Part shown: positions 26,640-34,512 of the stretch, one piece after another | How the letters are laid out: every line of letters begins with the position of its first letter | How positions within the stretch are numbered: position 1 is the first letter of the stretch | Source: Acidobacteria bacterium RIFCSPLOWO2_12_FULL_68_19 | Lineage (GTDB): Bacteria > Acidobacteriota > Vicinamibacteria > Vicinamibacterales > UBA2999 | Direction of reading: 5' to 3' | Assembly (NCBI GenBank): GCA_001767525.1 | Contig: MELF01000045.1 | Span: 105,277 to 169,276, forward strand | DNA length: 64,000 nucleotides | The notes under the pieces: generated by a model | Databases searched by the model: none | The model's input: the letters and a program-made list of their open reading frames with translations, nothing else | Told to the model about the DNA's origin: nothing | Program-made: the position numbers and the translations under genes

Positions 26640-29600
26640 ATGAATGCTCCGACTGAGTTCGAGCCCGAGTTCGAGGCTCTGACCGGCCACCGGGCGCTTT
26701 GCTGGCAGATTCGTCTCTACGGCGAAATCGTAGAGGGAAGAATCCCGCCCGTTGCTGACTTACCTACCGGCCTCGGCAAGACCTCCGTCATCCCAATCTG
26801 GCTGATCGCTTTGGCGCACTCTTCGCGAGTAGACGGCGCCCGTGCACGGGTGCCGAGGCGCCTCGTCTACGTCGTGAACCGCCGAACCGTCGTCGACCAG
26901 GCTACAGACGTTGTCGAGCAGATGCGCGAACGGCTCAATACGCCAAGTGACGATCGTTGGCGCAAATCGGCGGAGGACCTGAAAGACATCGTCAATCGCT
27001 TGCGGGCGTTTTCGCTGAGCAGCGAGAACGAACCGCTCGGAGTCAGCACGCTCCGCGGCGAGCGTGCGGACAACGAGGAGTGGAAGACTGATCCGGCCCG
27101 TCCGGCGATCATCATTGGCACGATCGATATGGTCGGGAGCAAGCTGCTGTTCAGCGGCTACGGGGATAGGCGCTACTCGCGTGCTCACCACGCGGGGTTG
27201 ATCGGTCAAGACGTGCTGATCGTTCATGATGAAGCGCACCTTACTCCGGCCTTCTCGAGGCTTCTTTGGAGGGTGGAGCGACACCAGCGGGAATCTGGCG
27301 AGAGTCGTGCCGTGTACGTCCTGGAGCTGTCGGCCACGAGGCGGGCGGCGGACGATGACGATCGGGTCCGCACGGTACGCCTGCGGCCTCGCTACTCTCA
27401 GGAAGCCGAAGAGGGCCGTCCGTTTCTACTACTGCCGGACGATGAGCAGGACAAGTTTGTCCGCGAACGGCTCGACGCCGTAAAGCGGCTGCATCTGCAG
27501 CCGTTGTCGGGCGAGCAGCTCCGGGAGGCCACGCGACCGCCCGAGGGCAAGACCAAGGCGCCAACGTTGGAAGAGACGCTGGCCAGTGTGGCGTTGCGCC
27601 ACGGCGGCGCCATGGCGCGCGTGCTGGTGTATGTCGGCTCACCGGAGCATGCCCAGGGCGTGACCGCCGCGTTGCGGAAGAAGCTGGCCGATCCCGGTGG
27701 CGAACGCGTCGCTCTGTTGACCGGCACCATCCGCGGTCACGAGCGGGATCGCTTGGTTAAACAAGACGTCTTTCGCGCGCTCCTGCATCGCGAAGCCCCT
27801 CTGGAGCGAACCCTCTATCTAGTCAGCACCTCAGCCGGTGAGGTCGGGATCGATCTCGATGCGGACCACATGGTCTGCGACCTCACAACGCTTGACTCGC
27901 TTATCCAGCGCCTGGGTCGCGTCAACCGGAGCAGTGGTCCAAGCCGGGAAGCACGCGTGGATGTTGTGTGGGAGAACGAGAACTCAGAGGCGAAGGAGAA
28001 GGTTTCCCCAACGAACGAGGCGAGAGCGGCGACCCTCCGGATTCTGAAACGGTGGGTCGGCGACTCGGCGGACGGTGTGCTCGTTGGTCCGCGCCGTTTG
28101 CGGGAACTGCTCGATTACGTGCCTGCCGAAGAGCGCGAGGCCGCATTCGCTCCCAAAGGAACGATCGCGCCGCTCACCGACATCCTGCTCGACAACTGGT
28201 CCCTGACGAGCTTCGACGAGATGCCCGGTCGTCCCGAGGTAGCCGCGTACCTCCACGGGCTGACCACTGATCCTCCGGAGACATATGTCGCTTGGCGAAG
28301 AGAACTGCGCTTGCTCGAGCGTCTGGAGCCATCCTCTGAGGGATTGTCAGAGGGCGCGTACCGGAAAGCCAGGGCGGACTTCGAGGGGACGTTGCGTGAT
28401 TGGTTCGCTGCCTGCCGCATCGAGGCCCGAGAGCGACTGCGCGACACCACGGGTCGCGTGCGAAAGAAGCTCGGTGCGCTTCTAGAGGCGCATCGCAAGC
28501 GCGCCACGCCCACGTTCGATTTCCCGGTCGTTCTGCTGGACGAACGCGGCCGAGCATCATGGTCAACGCTCTCGGCGATCGTCAAGAAGCCGGAGAACAA
28601 CCAGACGGATGTGCTGTGGTATCGCACGGTGGTCCTTCCAGTTGAGATCGGCGGACTGAACCTGGACGGGGCGCTCGACGCGCAGTTCGTCAATCCCGCG
28701 GACGAGATCGACGTCGCCGATACTGGACTCCGGGAGCGTTGGCTGCACTCTTCGAGCGCGGCAGAACGCTACACGCGGCTCGCGACAGGCGAAACGGCTG
28801 AGAAGCTTCCCTCAGGGTTCCGTGAAAAAGAACGCATCACGTTGACTGAGCCGTCGGAGAGCGAGGAAGACGACGCCGACGTACTCGAATTGATGCTTCT
28901 GACGACGCCCGCGGAAGCTGCAATCGAGAACCCGGAAACAGCAAGGTTCCGACAAACACTATCGAGCCACACCCAAGAGATTCTCCAAGAGATCGACCGC
29001 ATCGCAAGGGCGCTGAACCTCGACCCCGACTTGCACGGAGCCCTTGTACATGCGGCTCAACGCCACGATCGAGGCAAGGACCGACCGTGTTGGCAGTACT
29101 ACGCATGGAACGAAGACGGAAGCGAACCAGTCGCGAAGTCGACACGCTATCGTGACCCACGCCGCGCGCTCAGCGGCTATCGCCACGAGTTCGGCTCGCT
29201 GGTGGAGGCGATGGCGGCCAGTGACTTCGTCGATCACCCGGAACGCGACCTCATCCTGCACCTCATCGCCGCGCACCACGGCTGGGCGCGGCCGCACTTC
29301 GAACCGCGCGCGTACGACCGCGAAGGGCCGCTTGACAGCCACACGAGCCAGCGACAGCCGCCGACGACGGCCGAGAGCCAACGAGTGGCCGTCGAGATGC
29401 TTCAACGTTTCGGCCGCCTCCAGCAGCGCTTTGGGCGCTGGGGCCTGGCATCGTTGGAGTCGTTGTTGCGGTGCGCAGATATCGCGGCCTCGAGACGGGT
29501 AGCAGAGTCTACGGAGGGAAGGGAAACAACCGAGACGTCCGGTCTCGGGAACCCTGAACCCGCTCGCGACCAAGCATATGGCGCCACAGTCCTGTCGACA

Positions 29601-30428
29601 GACACCTCCTCCCCCCCCGACGCACGACCTGTGATTTGTGCGGGCGGCGTGGAGGAACCGAGTTTCGGCATCGAAGTTGACGTCACAAATCCTGGGCAAT
29701 TCTTCGCGTGCTGCGGCTTACTGGAACTGGCACACAGGCTGTGGCCCGGTGCCCAAGGCTGGTTCGGTAATGGTCGCTTCTTCGTCGCTGCGCCATTCCG
29801 CCGGGATGCCTCGCCTCTCGATCTGCTGAGCCCCTTGCTCGATTGCAGCGTCGAAGTCGCAAAGGGGACACAGGACGAGAAGACGGCACCCTTGGAACTT
29901 GGTTCACCGATTCTCCTGCACCTCGACTGGTGGCTTGACGGTAACGGGAAGCCAACTCCCTTCAAGACCTGGGCGGCAAATGCGACGTCGAGGCAGATGT
30001 TCTGCAAGTGGCGCGACCCATTGAAGGAGAGTTTACGTGCGGTGGCGGGTGACTTCTTGGCGCTGCTTCAACTGGGCACGCGCCTTCAGGGCTCCTACGG
30101 CTTCGATAGTCACCTCGGTTGGGATGCATTGCGCGTTGGTTTCTCTTTGAACGAGCATGTCGGACTCAAGGATCTCCCAACGCGGCCAGTGATTGAACTT
30201 GTCGGGGCGATTGGATTGCAGCGATTCCTCCCCAGGCTCGACAGAAAGCAGTATGAAGTGCGCTACAGCCCATGGGGTCATCCGCTGTCGGCACCCGTAG
30301 CCCGCGTCGCGTCGATAGGATTGGTTCAAACCAACGGCAGTCGAACGTTGCGGACGAGATTCGTTTCGCGAGGCTCGTTCAAGGGCCTTGATGCTGCCTC
30401 GACGTTCCAGGGGGAGTTCGATGAGTGA
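26640..30428 (+). CDS. cas3: Cas3 helicase-HD nuclease fused to Csb3 (type I-G)
   Basis: A 1262-residue open frame. Residues 1-750 are a DExH helicase: Walker A PTGLGKTS (42-49), DEAH (197-200), and the LIQRLGRVNR motif VI. Around residues 780-960 is an HD nuclease (SSHTQEI, RHDRGKD with His809-Asp810, AAHHGWARPH), in the helicase-first order typical of type I-G/I-U. Residues about 1000-1262 match Csb3 (NPGQFFACCGLLELAHRLW), normally a separate protein. The join falls in a Ser/Thr/Pro linker encoded by an 8-C tract at 29611-29618. With 7 C, Cas3 would end after 997 residues at a TGA overlapping a GTG start for a 265-residue Csb3. Whether this is a true fusion, a phase-variable site or an assembly indel cannot be told here. 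Confidence 0.88.
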   Translation: MNAPTEFEPEFEALTGHRALCWQIRLYGEIVEGRIPPVADLPTGLGKTSVIPIWLIALAHSSRVDGARARVPRRLVYVVNRRTVVDQATDVVEQMRERLNTPSDDRWRKSAEDLKDIVNRLRAFSLSSENEPLGVSTLRGERADNEEWKTDPARPAIIIGTIDMVGSKLLFSGYGDRRYSRAHHAGLIGQDVLIVHDEAHLTPAFSRLLWRVERHQRESGESRAVYVLELSATRRAADDDDRVRTVRLRPRYSQEAEEGRPFLLLPDDEQDKFVRERLDAVKRLHLQPLSGEQLREATRPPEGKTKAPTLEETLASVALRHGGAMARVLVYVGSPEHAQGVTAALRKKLADPGGERVALLTGTIRGHERDRLVKQDVFRALLHREAPLERTLYLVSTSAGEVGIDLDADHMVCDLTTLDSLIQRLGRVNRSSGPSREARVDVVWENENSEAKEKVSPTNEARAATLRILKRWVGDSADGVLVGPRRLRELLDYVPAEEREAAFAPKGTIAPLTDILLDNWSLTSFDEMPGRPEVAAYLHGLTTDPPETYVAWRRELRLLERLEPSSEGLSEGAYRKARADFEGTLRDWFAACRIEARERLRDTTGRVRKKLGALLEAHRKRATPTFDFPVVLLDERGRASWSTLSAIVKKPENNQTDVLWYRTVVLPVEIGGLNLDGALDAQFVNPADEIDVADTGLRERWLHSSSAAERYTRLATGETAEKLPSGFREKERITLTEPSESEEDDADVLELMLLTTPAEAAIENPETARFRQTLSSHTQEILQEIDRIARALNLDPDLHGALVHAAQRHDRGKDRPCWQYYAWNEDGSEPVAKSTRYRDPRRALSGYRHEFGSLVEAMAASDFVDHPERDLILHLIAAHHGWARPHFEPRAYDREGPLDSHTSQRQPPTTAESQRVAVEMLQRFGRLQQRFGRWGLASLESLLRCADIAASRRVAESTEGRETTETSGLGNPEPARDQAYGATVLSTDTSSPPDARPVICAGGVEEPSFGIEVDVTNPGQFFACCGLLELAHRLWPGAQGWFGNGRFFVAAPFRRDASPLDLLSPLLDCSVEVAKGTQDEKTAPLELGSPILLHLDWWLDGNGKPTPFKTWAANATSRQMFCKWRDPLKESLRAVAGDFLALLQLGTRLQGSYGFDSHLGWDALRVGFSLNEHVGLKDLPTRPVIELVGAIGLQRFLPRLDRKQYEVRYSPWGHPLSAPVARVASIGLVQTNGSRTLRTRFVSRGSFKGLDAASTFQGEFDE
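29611..29618. other. 8-C homopolymer at the cas3/csb3 junction
   Basis: Eight consecutive C residues follow CCTCCT inside the linker. Removing one C changes the frame to read ...THDL and then TGA at 29632-29634, overlapping GTG at 29631-29633, which opens the Csb3 part. This is the same stop-start overlap style used by neighbouring genes. Confidence 0.9.
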
Positions 30429-31641
30429 GATTGCAACGAAATTCGACAGTTGGCTGGAAGACGGCAGTGATATCGCCGCTCTGGTGATGCGTCAGTGGCT
30501 CCTGCCGATCGAGGGCAAGGAAGGCGTTATCTTTCCACCGACATACGCCAAGCCCGAGCGAATGCGAGACGAGGACTGGACCGGGTACAACATCGATCGT
30601 TTCGAAGACGGCACAAACGTCTGCCAGATCGACAGCGTTGGGTCCCAGGCCAACCGAATGGAGCCGATCTTCAAGCGCAAGAAGTACAGGCACCTTGTAC
30701 CGCAGATCGTCATCGTGGCTCGCGAAAACGGGCAAACACGGGAAGTCCATCTTCTGGACGCTGGCCACCGTGCGGCAGATGCGATCGTGCGGTTTTCGAC
30801 GATTGGGCCGCAGCTATTCGAGGCATTCCTGGCATTCCAGCGGACAGGGAATGCAGAAAGGCTTGCGCGCATCGCGCCAACCTCGCTCGTCTTCGGATCG
30901 TGGGATTCCAGAGCGACTCAAGCCAAGTTGCCGCGGATCGTGCGGTCGGTGATCCGTGCTTTCAACGTGCAAGCGATGCATCGCTCAGCACAGTACAGCA
31001 CCATTGCTGGTGAGATCCTTGAGGGTTCTGATGCCGAGGTGACCGTGAAAGGACCGAAGGCAGAACTCGGTCTGGCACACGTGCCTGCGGTCATGACTCA
31101 CGGCGGCGTCTGGATCAAGAATGGCAGTGAGATTCGGCGCGACGCTGTCTTAAGCCTGGTCCCGTTGCGTGCACTGTGCGCGGAATCCGGGCAAGGTGAG
31201 GACACCCTGGTGCTCAGACGTTACATCCTGGGTGTGGCGCTCGTTGCATTCTCGGCACCGCCTGAGACGTGTCTTCGCGAAGGCTGCCAAGTCGTTCCCG
31301 ACAAGTCGCGCCCAGCCGAGTTGAGTCTGGTCAATCATGACGGCGGTCGCGACGAGTGGGTGCTCACTGATCGGGACGCTCTAGCCTTCGCCGATGAAGC
31401 CGCGAAAGCGTTTCACGTTCAGCAGCCATCGCAGTCCGCGGAATGGGACGGAGAACTAGCGCGGACCGTCTTGGGCCTAAATGAGCAACAGCGAAAGGAG
31501 TTGCTCAGAGGAGGGCCAGTGACCCGTGCGAGGCTCGAGCAAGTGTCCTCGCAGCAGAGTACGCGTGGGCGAGGGACGACGGGCAGGAACGCGGCCCGCG
31601 CCGAAGGGCAAGGTGCGGTGGCGGAGCCGGACACGCGTTGA
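30421..31641 (+). CDS. csb1: Csb1 (Cas7-like backbone, type I-G)
   Basis: The backbone subunit of the I-G Cascade, 406 residues, of the GSU0053/Csb1 family. Recognisable segments are FPPTYA near the start, DSVGSQANRMEPIF, DAGHRAADAIVRFS, LVFGSWDSR and RSAQYS. The ATG at 30421 overlaps the preceding stop by 8 nt and starts the conserved N-terminus; an upstream in-frame ATG lies inside Csb3. The C-terminal 30 residues are a low-complexity Arg/Gly tail. The gene uses more A/T at third positions than the hydrogenase genes, in keeping with transfer. Confidence 0.92.
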   Translation: MSEIATKFDSWLEDGSDIAALVMRQWLLPIEGKEGVIFPPTYAKPERMRDEDWTGYNIDRFEDGTNVCQIDSVGSQANRMEPIFKRKKYRHLVPQIVIVARENGQTREVHLLDAGHRAADAIVRFSTIGPQLFEAFLAFQRTGNAERLARIAPTSLVFGSWDSRATQAKLPRIVRSVIRAFNVQAMHRSAQYSTIAGEILEGSDAEVTVKGPKAELGLAHVPAVMTHGGVWIKNGSEIRRDAVLSLVPLRALCAESGQGEDTLVLRRYILGVALVAFSAPPETCLREGCQVVPDKSRPAELSLVNHDGGRDEWVLTDRDALAFADEAAKAFHVQQPSQSAEWDGELARTVLGLNEQQRKELLRGGPVTRARLEQVSSQQSTRGRGTTGRNAARAEGQGAVAEPDTR

Positions 31642-33203
31642 TGAGCGCCCACCTCTGCATCTCCGTGACGCTTCTCGATCGGCTTTTTCACGGTCAGGGA
31701 GAGGACGAGCCGGAGTGGCCACCGTCGCCAATGCGACTCTTTCAGGCGCTCGTCGCTGGGTCTCGCGCCGGGTGGCGCAATGGTCGGTGGACCGGCAAAG
31801 ACGGCAATGAGTTGCGAACGGCATTCGAATGGCTGGAGCGCCGAGAGGCGCCAGAGATCGTAGCGCCAGAGGCGCACAAAGGCGCAGCCTACAAATTCTT
31901 CGTGCCGAACAACGACAGCGACCAGAAGTTCGAACGGCAGGATCGCCTGACTGAAAAGATCGTTCGACCGCACCGACTTGCGACCAGCGTGAACGACGCC
32001 GATCGGCCCCACATCATTCACTACGTGTGGTCTATCGGCGACTTGGAGTGGTCATCTTCGAGGCCGCATGCGGAAGTGCTCTGCCGGGAAGCCCGTCATC
32101 TGATGGCGCTTGGCTGGGGCATCGACCAGGCTGCGGGTGACGGACAAATTCTGACCACCGCCGAAGCCGCAGCACTTCGAGGGATTCGCTGGCGTGCCTG
32201 GCGCGGCGCCTCTCCGGGCCGGCAGTGCCTGCGGATTCCCCAGGCGGGGTCGCTGAGCGACTGTGAGTTGGTACACACCTCGTTCGTCAACCGTGTTCGC
32301 ATTGCACGGCGTGGGAGGGCCGCCGTACTCGAATACGCGCCTGCGGAGAAGCTGCGCTGTTTCGACACGGTTGTCTACTTGCCCGTTGGTCAAATGCCGC
32401 CGCGGCACTACGCTGCCTTCGACCTGCCCGACGGCGTTGCATTTCGACAGGAGTCCACGATCGAGGTAGCGGCGATGCTGCGCTCGCTCGTCTGCGACGA
32501 CGTGAGATACCGCAACCGACAGGACTTCAGCGAGCAGTTCCCAGGCGTAGAGCTTGACGTATATCTCGCCGGACACATCGCCAACACTCCCGACCGTCGG
32601 AAGAACCAGCCGCAGCGGTTCTCGTACCTGCCGCTCCCGACGATCGGCCATCAGCACGCTGATGGGATGATCCGCCGCGTACTGATCGCCGAGCCGTCTG
32701 GCGGCCACGGAGCGTACGCGCGCTGGGCAGACCAGCGCCTCCGCGGCCAGTCCCTGCGCGACAAGGACGGCCATGAGCGGGGCGTGCTGCTCGACGCCTG
32801 GAGACGGAGTTCGTCAGGAATGCTCGATCGATACGTAGCCCAAAGCACGAGCTGGGCGACTGTCACGCCCGTGATCCTGCCCGGGTTCGATGATTTCAGG
32901 GGTGTTCGCACCAACAAGCGAGAACAGCCGACGAAAGCTGAGCGGCTGTTTCTCAAGGCGGTCGAACAGTCGGGCGTGCCGCTCGAGGCGGTCAGGGATG
33001 TCACACTGCGCAGGGCTCCCTTCTGGCCAGGGTCACAGCATCCTGCCTCGTACCGGCGTCCGGACTATCTCGACTCGCCGAAGAACCGCCGGTTTTCCGC
33101 CTGGCATGCGTGTCTGACGTTCCGCGAGCCGGTGACTGGACCGCTCGCCATCGGCGCCGGGCGTCATATTGGTCTCGGCCTCTTTGCGATCTGGGAAAGG
33201 TGA
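31641..33203 (+). CDS. csb2: Csb2 (Cas5-Cas6 fusion, type I-G)
   Basis: A 520-residue protein of the GSU0054/Csb2 family, which combines a Cas5-like part and a Cas6-like crRNA endonuclease. The N-terminus (LCISVTLLDRLFHG, then WPPSPMRLFQALVAGS) is characteristic; the C-terminal half contains RAPFWPGSQHP and ends in a Gly-rich GAGRHIGLGLF loop typical of RAMP/Cas6 domains. It would process the array transcript and cap the Cascade. The start shares one base with the csb1 stop. Confidence 0.9.
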   Translation: MSAHLCISVTLLDRLFHGQGEDEPEWPPSPMRLFQALVAGSRAGWRNGRWTGKDGNELRTAFEWLERREAPEIVAPEAHKGAAYKFFVPNNDSDQKFERQDRLTEKIVRPHRLATSVNDADRPHIIHYVWSIGDLEWSSSRPHAEVLCREARHLMALGWGIDQAAGDGQILTTAEAAALRGIRWRAWRGASPGRQCLRIPQAGSLSDCELVHTSFVNRVRIARRGRAAVLEYAPAEKLRCFDTVVYLPVGQMPPRHYAAFDLPDGVAFRQESTIEVAAMLRSLVCDDVRYRNRQDFSEQFPGVELDVYLAGHIANTPDRRKNQPQRFSYLPLPTIGHQHADGMIRRVLIAEPSGGHGAYARWADQRLRGQSLRDKDGHERGVLLDAWRRSSSGMLDRYVAQSTSWATVTPVILPGFDDFRGVRTNKREQPTKAERLFLKAVEQSGVPLEAVRDVTLRRAPFWPGSQHPASYRRPDYLDSPKNRRFSAWHACLTFREPVTGPLAIGAGRHIGLGLFAIWER

Positions 33204-33206
33204 AGT

Positions 33207-33557
33207 GTGACAAGTCAGCCCGTTGCGACCGAATCACTGCTCGATCTGGATCCCGTCCTCGCGGAGATCGTCCGCCGCCTCGCGGCCGCCTACCAGCCGG
33301 AGCGCATCTACCTCTTCGGCTCGAAGGCCCGCGGCGACGCCGGCCCCGACAGCGACTACGACCTCCTCGTCGTCGCGCCCGACGATGCGCCGCCGGAACG
33401 GCGCGACAGCAAGCTCGCCTACGAGGTGCTGTGGGGTGTCGAAGCCTCGGTCGATGCCGTCGTGTGTCGCAGCAGCTGGTTTCACGCCCGCACGCATCTG
33501 AAGGCGTCGTTGCCTGGAACCGTTCTGCGGGAAGGCAGGTTGCTCCATGCCGCATGA
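33207..33557 (+). CDS. MNT-type nucleotidyltransferase (antitoxin-like)
   Basis: A 116-residue minimal nucleotidyltransferase. The GSx10DxD motif is complete: GSKARGDAGPDSDYD, with a further acidic residue in EASVDAVV. MNT proteins of HEPN/MNT pairs act as antitoxins that AMPylate or block the HEPN partner. The gene starts 3 nt after the csb2 stop and overlaps the HEPN gene by 11 nt, so the pair sits inside the cas operon. Confidence 0.9.
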   Translation: MTSQPVATESLLDLDPVLAEIVRRLAAAYQPERIYLFGSKARGDAGPDSDYDLLVVAPDDAPPERRDSKLAYEVLWGVEASVDAVVCRSSWFHARTHLKASLPGTVLREGRLLHAA

Positions 33558-33963
33558 CCCGGCGCGCGTGGAAGACACGCGGGTCTGGATGACGAAGGCC
33601 AGAACCGATCTTCACGCCGGGGCGCACGGATTGACCGCGGTCCCACCGATTACGACCGACGCCGTCTTTCACGCGCAACAAGCGGCCGAGAAGGCGCTCA
33701 AAGGATTCCTCGCGTGGCACGACGAGCCCTTCGGCAAGACTCACGATCTGGCTGCCCTGTGCCGGTTGTGTACGCCCATCGAGCAAAGCTTCGAGTCGAT
33801 GGGGCGGCGCGCCGCACGCCTGACCGACTACGCCTGGAAGTACCGCTATCCGGGAGAGCCTGGTGAGCCCTCCCGCGAGGAAGCGGAGTCAGCGCTCGCG
33901 CTGGCTCGCGAGGTCTACGACGCCGTGCTCGAACTCCTCCCGAGTGAGGCGCGGCCAGCGTGA
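33547..33963 (+). CDS. HEPN-domain protein (toxin-like)
   Basis: A 138-residue helical HEPN protein with the family core FHAQQAAEKALKGFLAWH, KTHDLAALC and DYAWKYRYPGEP. No clear Rx4-6H RNase motif is visible, so it may belong to the class without classical HEPN RNase residues. It is translationally coupled to the MNT gene and is the likely partner. The pair may act as an abortive or addiction module within the CRISPR locus (inference). Confidence 0.88.
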   Translation: MPHDPARVEDTRVWMTKARTDLHAGAHGLTAVPPITTDAVFHAQQAAEKALKGFLAWHDEPFGKTHDLAALCRLCTPIEQSFESMGRRAARLTDYAWKYRYPGEPGEPSREEAESALALAREVYDAVLELLPSEARPA

Positions 33964-34014
33964 CGGTGTAGCACGCTCTTTGACAACTGAAGAATCCGGC
34001 CCGGTCTCTCTGGC

Positions 34015-34050
34015 TGCGCACGGCCGCCGGTTCCCGGCGGGCCGTGCGCA
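34015..34050. promoter_or_regulatory. Large hairpin in the HEPN-cas2 gap
   Basis: Arms TGCGCACGGCCGCCGG (34015-34030) and CCGGCGGGCCGTGCGCA (34034-34050) pair over 16 positions with a single bulge and a 3-nt loop. It lies in the 156-nt gap before cas2, after a TTTGACA sequence. There is no T-tract downstream. It could reduce read-through into cas2 or protect mRNA ends (inference). Confidence 0.7.
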
Positions 34051-34119
34051 CGTTTCGGCAGGGCTGCGGCCCGCCCATGTGCCCGGACACACCTGCGTCC
34101 GATAGTCTCCGCAGAAGCC

Positions 34120-34512
34120 GTGCGCAACACCTACCTCGTCTGCTACGACATCTCGGACGACACCCGCCTGCGCCGCGTTCACAAGACGATGACCGGCTTC
34201 GGCGACCGGCTGCAGTACTCGGTCTTCGAGTGCAAGTTCGCCCAGGCCGACCTGGCCCGCTGCAGGCACGCCCTCGAGAAGCTGATCCACCACCGCGAGG
34301 ACCAGGTTCTCTTCGTCGACCTCGGCCCCGTCGAGGGTCGCGGCGAGCGCGTCATCACGGCCATCGGCCGCGCCTACTCCACACTCGACGCCCCCTGCAT
34401 CATCGTCGACGGCGAGGACGATCGCGGCGAGGTGGCCGGCACGAAGAGGAGGGTTGACGCGATCCAGCGCGCCAGGATGGAACGTGCCGAGCGCGCCGAG
34501 GAGGAGGAATGA
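34120..34512 (+). CDS. cas2: Cas2 with extended C-terminus
   Basis: The adaptation subunit that forms the integrase core with Cas1. The N-terminus MRNTYLVCYDISDDTRLRRV has the conserved Asp after YD, and the ferredoxin-like fold ends near DLGPVEGR. At 130 residues it is longer than the usual 85-100; the extra tail after CIIVDGED is highly charged (RARMERAERAEEEE). GTG start, 4-nt overlap with cas4-cas1. Confidence 0.95.
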   Translation: MRNTYLVCYDISDDTRLRRVHKTMTGFGDRLQYSVFECKFAQADLARCRHALEKLIHHREDQVLFVDLGPVEGRGERVITAIGRAYSTLDAPCIIVDGEDDRGEVAGTKRRVDAIQRARMERAERAEEEE

